From Aphanomyces cochlioides (lineage: Eukaryota > Oomycota > Saprolegniomycetes > Saprolegniales > Verrucalvaceae): 64,000 nucleotides of DNA. A model generated the notes under the pieces. That model searched no databases and was not told the origin of the DNA. It saw only the letters and a program-made list of their open reading frames with translations. How positions within the stretch are numbered: the stretch's first letter is position 1; the number at the start of each line of letters is the position of its first letter. The stretch lies in NCBI GenBank assembly GCA_019828595.1, contig JAHQRK010000019.1:62001-126000 (forward strand), given 5' to 3'. Below, piece after piece: positions 23,285-33,782 of the stretch. Position numbers and translations under genes: made by a program.

Positions 23285-23661
23285 ATGAGCAAGGACCACC
23301 CGTACGAATGGTATGCTGCATGGCCTGGCGTACAATGTGCAAGACTCACGATAGATGTGCATAGTGAAATTGTGCTGACGTTCGGCTCGGCTGCTGCTGC
23401 TGCGAATGCACTCGCTACTCTCAGCGTGGATGAAGAAATCTCCCCCGATAAAATCACCAAGGAATTGACCGTGCAAGACAACCGATTGATTGCGTAACAA
23501 CAAACGCAATATGCCATGATTCACTGTTCCTACGTAGACATATCTGGGCCAACGAAATTCGCATGCTACGCGCTGCTGCGTCCTCATTCTATGACATGGC
23601 ATTAGTTGTGACTCGTGTGCTTCTCGAATTCGACGATCTAGAGACTACCGAAACTGCATAG
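23285..23661 (+). CDS. KEOPS complex subunit Pcc1
   Basis: Removing the intron 23494-23537 gives exactly 110 codons. The small alpha/beta fold of Pcc1 is visible: [25 protein letters not shown], a strand pair with [13 protein letters not shown], and, after the intron, the conserved [20 protein letters not shown] helix with the LR pair seen in family members. Pcc1 is the dimerisation subunit of the KEOPS/EKC complex, which makes the t6A modification on tRNAs that read ANN codons and also affects telomeres in yeast. The start at 23285 is the first ATG after the shared promoter. Confidence 0.75.
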
Positions 23662-23817
23662 CGGAAGGAAACATAAATACTTTTTATCCTCAGCTTTGAA
23701 GTTGCGTGCTTTCAATTGCCGTGAGAATACGTAGTGCTTTGTGCTGCGAGACAAGGTTGACTCCCCATAATTTCATATAAAATATATGAGGTAGAGTATA
23801 AGATTATACAAGTCAAT

Positions 23818-23837
23818 GATCCGGATACCGGATAGTA
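23818..23837 (+). promoter_or_regulatory. tandem CCGGATA motif before the HEAT-repeat gene
   Basis: Two back-to-back copies (gatccggataccggatag) lie 27-46 bp upstream of the start codon at 23864, in a stretch otherwise without coding signal (23662-23863). Confidence 0.5.
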
Positions 23838-23863
23838 AGGTGCAATTCGAAAAGGGACTTGAC

Positions 23864-26800
23864 ATGGTGGATCAACTTGATGGGGCAACGAGAGCGCGCC
23901 AAAGTGATTTCTCGCTCCAGAAGATCTCACGACTCCTTCTGGACACAGACTTAGCGCTGGTAGATTTATCTATGAAATATAATTATCGTCTTACCGCTTG
24001 CTTGTCGTAGATTGTGGAAGGAATCTCACAAATCAAGCAAGAACAATCCACAGAGAAAGAGGTAAAGAGGCTCGTTGTATCCTAAGTCATCGAAAGTGTA
24101 GACGCGACGATATTCATTGGCGCAGCACACTACATTTGTGCATGTGCTTGGCGCTTTGGTGTGTAACATCACGTCTGTCATTTTTCACTTCATTATTCGG
24201 CTAGACACATATTCGTCAGACGTTGCAGTCAAATGCTAAGGTCTCCATGTACGTCGCTTTATCTAGATATCATCTCACGTACATCAGAAATTTGATTCGA
24301 TTGCTTGGACACACGATTGTGCTGCATGAAGCACCAGCAACAAAGCTATTTCCAACAAAGCGAAATCGTGCAGAGCTATTGTTTCATTTTCTGTACGACT
24401 GTGATCCTCAAGGAATGCTTTCGTTCTTTGTCGAAACAATTTCGTCTCCAGAAAACAAATCTGTACTCCTGCGGTCTCTTATCATCCTCCGTGATCTAGC
24501 TTTGGCTCTTACACGACAAGGAACTTGCCTATCTGACTCAGTGTGGCTCTTACTCCTCAGTAAAGCTCACGAACTCGCAAGAACCCACTCGGTGTATGAA
24601 GGTTGATGATGAATTTATTCTTCTAGACTAATTTCAATCCAGAATCCTCGAAGCAGGCTGCTCCTACAAAGCTCAGCCTTGCGGCGGCTGATGCAGCTTT
24701 GGCAATTGCAAACATCGTCGCACTTCAGCAACTTACAGACATCGCGATTATCACAGCATTTAGGGTGAGTCACGCGCCCACTGCGATGTTTCTTTATTGT
24801 TTGGCTTAGGATCACGTCGTCGCTTTGCTAAGCCATATAACTTTGTGGTATCACAATGTTAGACATCGAGTACTGTTTGTCCGCGCGTTGGAGTCCCTCT
24901 GTGTTATTATTGATGAAGATGCTCTTGCTTGGCACGTTCACCAGTCCGTCCTTCTTTTTCAGTCTGCATTCGCCTTCACTCCTCGCACAGTTCAAGTTTT
25001 GCTTCATCAACTTCAGTACGAAAGCAATGTCGTAGTTCTAGTTAAGTCTGTTTTGTTGCTTAGGAAGGCATCGACTACTTCAGAAAAGTTAGCTGCATTG
25101 CGAAATCTTACCTGTGCCTTGGGGCGGGTCAAATTGGCAAAATTGGAAAGTTCTGTGTATCAACAGCTCCTGGAGGTAGCGTCGTCAACCACTTGAACCA
25201 CATGAGCCTCATATCTGTCGATATCAAAGGAGTCGCACAAATATTTGATGGAGTCACCGTGCCAAGATCTTGCTTCAGACATCTTACGGTATCTTATTTG
25301 CAATCACTGGTTGACCACTAGTGTAACATCCCCGCCATTGCACTTGACTGAACCTTTGGTGATCTCGACTCTTCTTAATACGCCATACCATACCAATCCT
25401 TACATTGCGGAAATCCTGCTTGCAACTCAACATCCGCTCTCATCGGTGAGACTAATTTTCCCTTACCAGTCTGACCACGCCTCTCAAGCTTCAAGATCAA
25501 CTCGAATCCTCAGCGACGTCAGATGATGCGATCATTGTGATTCTGACGACTCTTTCACACATGCTGCACCTGATGGATTCGAGTGAATACGTGAAAGCAT
25601 GGAGTGATTGCCTTGGAGGGTATTTCGAACACCCATCACGCCACAACTTAGCTAAAGCATTTACACCAAGCATCATAATGCTCTGCGACCACCATCCTTC
25701 TCCTCGTATTCGTCAAATCGTACGTCTCATTACTCTGTCAATTTGAAATATACTCGTCTGATAGTGCGCAAATCTCCTCGTTCGGTTGGACTTGAATTTG
25801 ATTGTCAAGCATTACGTTGAGCAACTGCCGTCAGAAAATGCCGACAATACTCTACGCAATCTCGTGTCTTGCCGCGCCACGATAGTTTTGCCTCGCATTC
25901 TCGAATCAATTCAAAATCTTGGATTCACGGAAGTTGTTGATGCGGTTGCCCCCTCTGGTATCGAAGCACCGACATCACAAGATGGAGCAAATGATCGAAG
26001 GAGAATCGCAGTCAAAGCTAGCATTCGGTAGTGTTATATGTATCATGCAGCTCCAACAAAGTTAATTGCCGTAGATGGCTCGCTCACGTGAGTTCACAAG
26101 ATCAAAGTGCAGTGGCAGCTCTTGTCCAAGATGCTTTTTTCAAATCCCCACAAGATTCTTGCTCCATGGGATTTCTCCGAGAAATTTACAACACGTTCCC
26201 AAATGCATTTACAAACGCTGTGCCTACACTGCTAGCTCATATTCAGGTAAATTTGTCTACCTGACGAGTGAAATATGAACCACGAACCATAGAGGCATTT
26301 GACCACAGAGTTCGACGCCGAGAAAGACACCGTTGTTCTCATCAAACTGAGACCTTTGTTGGCTCTGCGCATGGCTCCACTTACAGGCTACAAGGTTGCA
26401 CTTCTCAACGTGGTTGTTGTTTGACAATACAAACGTGCTTAGGATGACCCCAAACTCCAAATGCTCATTCCCATGCTTCTGAAAATTATCTACAACGTAC
26501 ACTGTTTTTAGCTGCTGATTCCGCTGAAATGCTGTGTTAGGACGGCGAGACAGAAGACCTTCGCAAGTTGGCCGCTGACATTTTGGCCAAATTTCCTGCT
26601 GAGACGACTATCCCCATTGTAATTCAGCATCTCAGACCACTCATGCCCCAAGATCTTGTCGCTGCACTCGAACCATGGAGTTTGTTAATGCCAACACTGT
26701 CAAGCCCAATCACTGACAAAACGATGACACTGATGGTGTACAGCTTTAGCTGCTTTTTAGCCAACCATGTTGTGGAGTCCAAATCGCTCAACGCGGCACT

Positions 26801-27685
26801 AGTCCTCATTTTCGGCGTATGGAGCATCGATGACACAACAACTATGGCAGTTCTTGAGCGTGTTCAGCGGGGATGCATTGAATGCCTGACAATCTTACTC
26901 CATCATACGTTTGTCGACCGATCTTCGGTAAGCCAACACCCCGAATGGAGTCAACTCATGTCGTGGTAGTCTGTCTTCATGGACGAGTTGCTCCAAATCC
27001 TCCTCGATGGTTTCTTCTATGGCCAAGTTGCATCGAATATATTATCCTCGGACATAAATCTTCCCGCGAGATTATGCTGCTGCAACGTCTTGCTCAAGTA
27101 TACCGCGATTGTGCTTATGAGATTGTTAAAGTCTTTCCTAGCATCACACCCCGGTTGGACGAAGTCGCATTGATAGCTGTAATCACTCGAACTCTGCCCT
27201 ATTTATTAGCGGCGTTGCAAGATCCCGATGCCAATGTGCTTTCAGCGAGCTTGAAGGTCCCCTTCCATCCACTGTCATGTTTAAATATTTCAACAGCTAG
27301 TACTGACATGGACAAAACACCGCGGGTTCGTCTTGCTCTCAACCGATGAGGCTTTAAATCAAGTACGCGATATCTGGATGGCAACTTTGCGCCTGGTCGT
27401 GGTTGCTTCCACCGCGCAGGTCTGATCCTTGCCTTCGACTCAATCTAATTTGTGAGTAGATCTCTATGGAGGCGGTGCAGACCATTGCCCTCGTGGTCAC
27501 TCAAACCAAGGAAATGCCACGACTTGCCAATCACGAATTCCTTCGGGACATATCAAGGTCAACTCTTTCCCATCCATTTCATTTACTCATCCCTTGTCTA
27601 TAGACACTTAAAAGAAGCGCGGGACAGGACGCCACATGCTCAACTTCGAGAGGTCCTTCAATCCCTGATTGGATTTTTGGGCTAG
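23864..27685 (+). CDS. large HEAT/ARM-repeat protein
   Basis: A many-exon gene read from MVDQLDGATRARQSDF. The first exon joins IVEGISQIKQEQ across an intron ending near 24009, then THIRQTLQSNAKVSMYVAL across one ending near 24205. The rest is a long series of amphipathic helix pairs (for example LLHQLQYESNVVVLVKSVLLL, LVAALEPWSLLMPTL, TLPYLLAALQDPDANVLSASL) and no enzyme motif. Such solenoids act as scaffolds. I do not recognise the family; transport adaptor, chromatin or RNA-processing scaffolds are all possible. The stop is in QSLIGFLG at 27685. About ten short introns are implied, most not individually verified, and one or two may hide errors (for example near 26030 and 26400). Confidence 0.6.
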
Positions 27686-27741
27686 ATCTTACAGCGACGA
27701 ATTGGGGGCACGACTTCAACAACCCTACAGTTCTCCGTTTT

Positions 27742-27811
27742 GATTGGCTAAAATTATCTCATACTGTGATTTGATTGGCTTAATTTCGAGGATATAACAC
27801 ATTTGATTGGC
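27742..27811 (+). promoter_or_regulatory. triple CCAAT-box promoter of the SNARE-like gene
   Basis: GATTGGCT starts at 27742, 27773 and 27804, exactly 31 bp apart each time, ending about 50 bp before the start codon. A short tatatata run follows at about 27825. Confidence 0.6.
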
Positions 27812-27862
27812 TGTTCCTTTCCACTATATATATGGCTTATTCTTCCATCACCCACGATCATC

Positions 27863-28304
27863 ATGCGGAAGAACAATAACAACAGCGCAACCGCTTCTTC
27901 GAGCTTGACAGCCTCCGGCAAGAGAATGAGCAACTACGGCAGCACATATGACCCCGTAAGCCGTCCATATCGCGAAGATTCCCCGTCGTCTCACGTTTTC
28001 TGACATCTAGACAGCGCACAAACTCATGGCGACGTCCGACAAAATCGAACTCACCAAGCAGACGATCGCAGAAGCCGACCAACGAGCAAAGCACGTTCTC
28101 GTGGATCTAGAAGCGCAGAGGGCACAATTTACCGATATGAAAGAGATGGTGAATCAAACCAAGTCAGCCACGACCCAAGCCACAGCATATTTGAAGGAAA
28201 TCCGCGCTCGCACGATACGACAAAAGGTCTTTCTGTGGTCGATTATCGTCGCGCTCCTTGTGGCTGACATTTGGTTGTTTTATTGGTTCTTCCTGCGGCA
28301 ATAG
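27863..28304 (+). CDS. SNARE-like tail-anchored protein
   Basis: One intron (27956-28010) leaves exactly 128 codons. A Ser/Asn-rich N-terminus is followed by one long heptad-type helix (SDKIELTKQTIAEADQRAKH, VLVDLEAQRAQFTDMKEMV) and then a C-terminal membrane segment (VFLWSIIVALLVADIWLFYWF) that ends three residues later. This is the SNARE layout; it looks most like a short Qb-SNARE (Vti1-like) without the N-terminal Habc domain. The zero-layer glutamine is plausibly in LEAQR but not certain. It would drive membrane fusion in the Golgi or endosome pathway. A generic tail-anchored coiled-coil protein is the alternative. Confidence 0.6.
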
Positions 28305-28818
28305 AGTCCGTTTTGTTCACTTTTGTGTGTGTTGCGCTCGTTGCATGGCATGTCTCGACCAAGCCTGCATTTCATCCAGGCAACTCGGATGGCGTTTCTA
28401 TGGCGGGTGTAATATCATGCCGTTCTTGAAATATTTCGTAGCTTCATGTGATTGCATTGCTGACTGGAGTTCTCTAATCAATCAGGGCGGCCACGCCGTG
28501 ACTCACGTGCAACAACGTGTTGATCCAATGTCCAAGGTGTAATCCTTCCTGATGGAGATCGCCTCAACTGCCTGTCAAGTGACCTGCACGTTCTTTAAAA
28601 GAACATTTTAAAGACAATACACCAATTAAAAGAGTAATCCAGTATTTCTTAAAATGAATTTGGATTAAAAGAAATTTCTGAAATAGTAAAGAACAACTTC
28701 AATCGGGTCACTGGACTTCAGTGCCAACAATCTCTCCCACGATAGCAGTAGAATCCTGCGCGATGTACACTTGTGTGACTCACGCGACGCTCTTGACTGA
28801 ACGAGCGCTTGGTCATTC
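28305..28818. other. intergenic
   Basis: No supported gene. An AT-rich patch (28590-28690) with an imperfect hairpin (gttctttaaaagaac at about 28590) precedes the PX-protein gene. Confidence 0.4.
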
Positions 28819-29412
28819 TTGTACTTGCCTGCACCCATGCATTCCCTCCATCCCCAGCGCGACGCCGCTGCCGTCGTCCACGAGCGGACGCTCTCGACCT
28901 CCATCATCAGCATCATCAAGGAAGAACATCTACTATATGGCATCATGGTCCAGTACGTCGACCGCCGGTGGGTCATCTACAAGCGCTACTCTGAATTTCG
29001 ACGCCTGCGCGAGTCGCTCTTGACGCTCACAAGTGCTGCCAAGTGCACTTGTCGGTGTCTTCACCTCCCGCTGTCGTCCATGGCATTCCCCAAGAAGAAA
29101 TTCTTCTCGACCAAATCCGACCAAGTGGCAAGTGAACGCCGCGCATCGCTCGGTCGATTCCTCGACGTCACGCTCACACTCCTTGGCAATTCGATGCTCG
29201 AATGCGAAGCCACCGACTGCCCCATCGTCCCTCTCTTGAAGACGTTCCTCCAAGTCCAACGGCATACACACATGATGCTCACATCGACGAGCGTTGCGAC
29301 AGACACGTCATTCGTCCGAAAGACATCGACGACCAAGCGCCACGGCTGCGAAGGTTTAGCTTTGTCTTCCTGCAGGGACCAAGTCGACATGTGCGTTCTC
29401 TCGACGAGGTAG
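28819..29412 (+). CDS. PX-domain protein
   Basis: 197 codons in one open frame. The phosphoinositide-binding PX core is seen: YGIMVQYVDRRWVIYKRYSEF with the conserved RYSEF, then the polyproline-side LPLSSMAFPKKKFFS and the basic VASERRASLGRFLDV helix. These are the hallmark residues (Arg of RYSEF, the K-K-F segment, and R in ERR) that contact PI3P. There is no BAR, RGS or kinase domain in the frame; the tail (after about residue 140) is Ser/Thr-rich. The true start may be the later Met at LYGIMVQ or an upstream exon. It probably works on endosomes. Confidence 0.75.
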   Translation: MYLPAPMHSLHPQRDAAAVVHERTLSTSIISIIKEEHLLYGIMVQYVDRRWVIYKRYSEFRRLRESLLTLTSAAKCTCRCLHLPLSSMAFPKKKFFSTKSDQVASERRASLGRFLDVTLTLLGNSMLECEATDCPIVPLLKTFLQVQRHTHMMLTSTSVATDTSFVRKTSTTKRHGCEGLALSSCRDQVDMCVLSTR

Positions 29413-29444
29413 CATAACTTGCGTCTAGCTCAATAGATCTGTAT

Positions 29445-31260
29445 TTACTTCATGTTTCCTGGTCTTCCATGCCTTGCAAGCTCTGTGTGCTGTTGACGCG
29501 GCTCCTCATACATCGCGGCGACTGGTTTCGATGGTAGCTCGACCGCCTGGACGACGATGGCGATGGCGCTTCCTGGCTGTCGGCTAATGTGACATTGGCC
29601 ATGCGGTTCCCAGCCCACTAGCACCGGTAGTTCAGGTGCCGAGTGACAGCGAACATGTCGTACCTGAATCCAGTACTGATGGCCCAAGTAGAGCTTCTGA
29701 GCTGCCGTCGCGACGGACATAGGACGCTCCGCCGATCTAATCGCAGGTTGCTTCTTCGCATGATGCTTGGGCTGTCGGTGCTTCAGCTTACCTACAAGGC
29801 TCAGCTCAACAAGATAGAGAGACATACGTGGCGAGGACGTGGTCCTGACGCGCGGCAGCTCTGGCGGGGGTTGAGCTAATGGTGGTGGATGTAGACTATG
29901 ATTGAAGGGGGCCAAGTAGACCGGCCGAGCTTGGCGTCGTGGCGTGGCGTCGGTCAGAATCGACTGCTTGCATTTTTGCCACTGTGCATTGTGCTGAAGA
30001 TCGCGCTGGATCGATTCAGGATGCATGCGCGCGTACAAATCGTCCGCGTCTGCTTTCATAATGAGCTCGACGACACTATCTCGAAGAATGTGATGGCGAA
30101 AGTCGACCTTGTCCACGCGGTAGAGAATCGCACTTGGCGACGCCACGATGACTGAGCAAGCGGCATGTGATAAGCCTCGGACGACTTCATACGACCCAAA
30201 GCATTGTCCACTAGCGAATTCCCGTCAGAAGCCATGGGAAGAAGAACAGCAATACCTGGATAAAGTGGCGAGTTCGACAAAGCCAAGCTTGGGCACATGC
30301 TTGACAAGACGACAGTCGCCAAGTTGGATCATGTAGACCGCTTCAACGTCTTCGTTTTGCGCCACGACGACGTCGTTGTAGGATTTCAGCACGCGCTCCA
30401 TGCGGCCGCACAATTTGATCTTGGATTCGCGATCCCAGTGGCGGAACGTATGGGTCTTGTGGAGAAATTCGAGCTTCTGGCTACAAGACACCGTCAAGAT
30501 GGTGGAGGAGACGCATGGACCGACTTGATTTCTTTGCTGTTGCGAAAGACACGGCAGTCGAGAAACGCTGATCGATCAATTGCGAGGAGAAACGAGTCTT
30601 CGCACGCGACAACGGATGCCGTGCGAACGCCGGACGTTGTCAGCATGCCCACATCGCCAAATGAATCGAATCGCTTGAGTCGACGGACGACGTATGAGGT
30701 ACAAAGCGGCGATTCATCTAGAGACGACATTCAAACGAGGAAAATCACGGAGGAAATACAAAGGCCGACGCCTGGATTGTGCAGACACGAGTAGACCTTG
30801 ACACGATTCATAATGTCGTTCAAGTCGCGCTTGGATTTGAGATGCATGCGCGTCAAGTCGACCACAACGTGGAGTGATCTACGAAGAAATTCTTAAGCGC
30901 AGGCCCGACGCCGAGGGAACAAACCCCGAGATGACACAGAAGAACGTATCGGCAGGATCGCCGATGCTGAAGAGGATCTCACCCTTGGATAGACTCACGC
31001 CGCGGCTGACTTTGAGGTATTGCAGTCGATCGACAGGATCCACGTCAACGAAGAAGCGAATGTACAGAACTGCCGAACGAGATCAGTGTTGCATTGGCGC
31101 AGTTGAAGTCGTACCAAAGCGGTCCATAAATTCGTAATCGTCGGCAGTCCGCGAGGCATCGGGCAAGAGCAAGAGCTTTCGCATGCGATTCACTGTGCTG
31201 GCTTTGACATCCTCATGACTGTTCCATCGGACCGCCAGAGTGCTCTTGTTAGACAAGATC
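29445..31260 (-). CDS. protein with tandem cyclic-nucleotide-binding domains
   Basis: Two cNMP-binding beta-rolls can be traced. First: KGEILFSIGDPADTFFCV at about 30930-30990, then SFGDVGMLTTSGVRTASVV with the phosphate-binding-cassette pattern (FGE-x-L...RTA, here FGD...RTA) and ACEDSFLLAIDR. Second: KLEFLHKTHTF, VVVAQNEDVEAVYMIQLGDCRLV, and SVIVASPSAILYRVDKVDF at about 30140. No ion-channel, kinase or GEF domain was seen; the C-terminal third is Pro/His/Ser-rich. It could be a regulatory or flagellar cAMP sensor. The N-terminal exon (upstream of KASTVNRMRKLL at 31220) is uncertain and could extend to about 31600, but there it overlaps the F-box gene. The stop is 32 bp from the PX gene's stop on the other strand. 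Confidence 0.7.
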
Positions 31261-31447
31261 TATGAACGACGCAGTGTGTTACCTGAAGGATTCGTCATCG
31301 TCGACAGCAACGAGCAGGTCGTCTTTCAAGTCAACTTGCATGAAGCCGCGGCAAGTCGACAGACGGTGAACCGTTCCCAGAACGACGACGACTTCGACAG
31401 TTTCACTAAATCTTTCGGCGGATTTTCGAACTAGACGGCGCGACGCG

Positions 31448-33782
31448 ATGACACATACGCGACGGATAGTCCTAGCTTGCTCGACAGAGAAAGAGAGCGT
31501 TTCGACCAAGAAAGACGTGGATGAAGATGTTCCAGAAGACGACGATGGCGAAGTTTGTATCCGCGGTGCAACTTGCATGGACAACGTCACGACGACAGAC
31601 TTGCCTGCCAAGAGGGGAAGTTACCACGCATCCGGGAAAGAGCACAACCAAGATGCGATTTCCACGGCTTGCCACATCCAGTTGCCTTGGGACATGGTCA
31701 AAATCATGATGGAATTCCTCGATGGTGTCACGCTCTTGGCTTGCACTGCCGTCAACTCGACATGGCTGATCGCAACGCACGACGTCCGCTACTGGCGCGC
31801 CATTTGCATCGCTCAGTGGCCATTCCTGCATAATCAAATCGTGCCGCAGCTTCCAGGCGCGATCGATTACGACGTACGCCTTCTTTGAGAGCTCCTTCTC
31901 GTCCTCACGGCTCTCATGTAGCTCATTCGCATTTACGGCGGGTCGTGGAAGAGTTGTTTCCTTCAACATCGTCAAGTACGACCATTGTTCTCCATCTCCA
32001 TCTCATTCCAGCGCACAACAGAAGCGTCGAACGGCGGAATCGAGCGTACGCATTCGTCAGTTTGCATCTTGCAGCGCAGATCGCGTCGTCTCCGACACAT
32101 TTAGCATTGGCGACCATCGTTTCTGCCTCTGGGTGTTCCCGAGGGGGAATCCCAACGAACCAAACTACCACCACCGCGCGCTTTCCGTCTATCTCGTCCG
32201 TCCATCCTCTCCTCTCTCGTCACTTAAGACCATCGTAGGTCTTGACGGATCTTGACAAACGACCGCTCGACTGGTTGACTTGCGCTGTCTTCACCTTGAC
32301 GGTCGTCCATTCCAGCGACCCAACAAAGAAGTAAGCCACATGGTCCATGCTCTTCTCCTCAACTTTCTCTGTAGCATCGTGTGGCACTCATCCTTGAGCG
32401 ACAACAAATTCAACGCCACGCTGTCGAACTGGGGTGTCCATTCCCTCGGCGAGATCTCGTTGCTCTCGGACCCAGCGCTTGGCTACATCAATGCAGCAGA
32501 CGATGGATCGCTCCATGTTGCGACGCGCGTCCATGTCTTGACCTTGACGATTCGACTCTTCCTCGAAGACGGCTTTATGGCCCATCAAGGTCTTGGCCTT
32601 GGCCCTCCGCTTCATTCGATCGAGCTGCCATTCTGCGCGACTCTCGGCGACTTCTACACCGAGTTGACGCGGCTCTTTCCATCGCTCAGCGACATTTCCC
32701 AATGCCGCCTCTGGAGCTTTAGCCCGACCATGCTCACTGGGTAACTCGTCTTCCATGAACACAAGCACGACTTTGATCGAGTAGACAAGCGAGACGACCA
32801 CGGAAGTGTCTGTCGACGCTCGACGTCCACACGCCACTCTTCAATCAACTTCTCCATGATGGAACAGACATGGACGCATATTCCCGCGCCGATCTCTTTG
32901 TTGATCCTGCGTGTCTTGACTCGTTTGTCTTTGTCAAGGTACTCCTCATCTCCTCGCATCTTCTCCTCATCGATTAGATCCTTGATCGTGTCAGCGGCGA
33001 TTTGCGTTACGTCGGCCGATTGAGTTTGGCCACGCATGCTACACCGGCAGCAATCGCGGCGCATCTGTCCTTGCTCCATCAAGACGACACAGCCTGTTCG
33101 GCGACGTGGCGATGCGTCAAGGAAGAATGCGCGCCGCAATTGTGCAGCAACAGTCCACTTGACCCTTTTGAAGTAGTGCAGCCGTCCGATATGCTCATCT
33201 TTGCTCGCGAGATGCCGAACGACTCGGCAGCTACATGGACCCAGTCGGTGCGGCGATGCCTCCAAGTCTATCTCAACCACCAGTGCGTCCTCCTCACCGC
33301 TATCTCTCATCTCACTGTGAAATTCATGTAGCTACGATGCAGCTCGAGCACTTGCTGCGAATGCCCGACGGCATTTGAGGCTCTCTGATGTGGAAACGAT
33401 CGCGGAGCAGCTCGACGTGCCGCGCTTTCGTTTCCACAGTGTGTTTGCCAAATGCGACCAGGATGCGCGGCGGACATTGCGCTACATCATGGAAGGAAGA
33501 CACCTTGGATTCATCTGCGATTCCTGCGGCAAGACAGACTTCCGCGGCGTGCGCTTCAACTGCCGCGTTTGTACCGACTACGACCTGTGCCACTGCTGCT
33601 TTGGTACGTCCTCTTCCACCTCGTTGGTGCCTTTGACAAGTGTCGCGACAGAGATGGACCAAACGTTGTTTTCCCACAGATACGCCAACGTCGATGGCAA
33701 GTGGACGCGCGTCGTTAACTTCCAAGGCGGCCATCAGCGCAACCACGACATGATGCACGTCTTGCCCGTCTTTTTTAAATAA
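31448..33782 (+). CDS. F-box / MATH / ubiquitin-like / ZZ-finger protein
   Basis: The order of domains is: an F-box (IQLPWDMVKIMMEFLDGVTL, NSTWLIATHDVRYWRAI) near 31680-31820; a MATH/TRAF-like domain (FSIGDHRFCLWVFPRGNPNE, then LSVYLV, WLTCAVFTLTVVHSSDP and SNWGVHSLGEISLLSDPALG) at about 32095-32530; a region like the ubiquitin-like repeats of USP7 (ELTRLFPSLSDISQCRLWSF; DLRYVGRLSL, EVVQPSDMLIFAREMP) at about 32560-33230; and a ZZ zinc finger (CDSCG, FNCRVCTDYDLCHCCF) at about 33520-33605, ending at 33782. The F-box suggests a substrate receptor in an SCF ubiquitin ligase, with the MATH domain choosing targets. The start is uncertain (31448 or a later Met such as 31577), and intron borders were resolved only in part. 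Confidence 0.72.

Noticed and set aside
22739..23602. Longer 287-codon reading of the histone gene from an upstream Met
   Set aside because: The extra N-terminus translates the shared promoter and antisense Pcc1; MARTKQ is the natural histone start.
31240..31434. Plus-strand frame of 64 codons ahead of the F-box gene
   Set aside because: No domain, no splice link to the F-box exon that I could justify, and it overlaps the first exon of the minus-strand gene.
31279..31611. Minus-strand frame of 110 codons overlapping the F-box gene start
   Set aside because: Could be a 5' exon of the cyclic-nucleotide-binding protein, but the junction needs a 23-nt intron and does not keep frame; left as uncertain.
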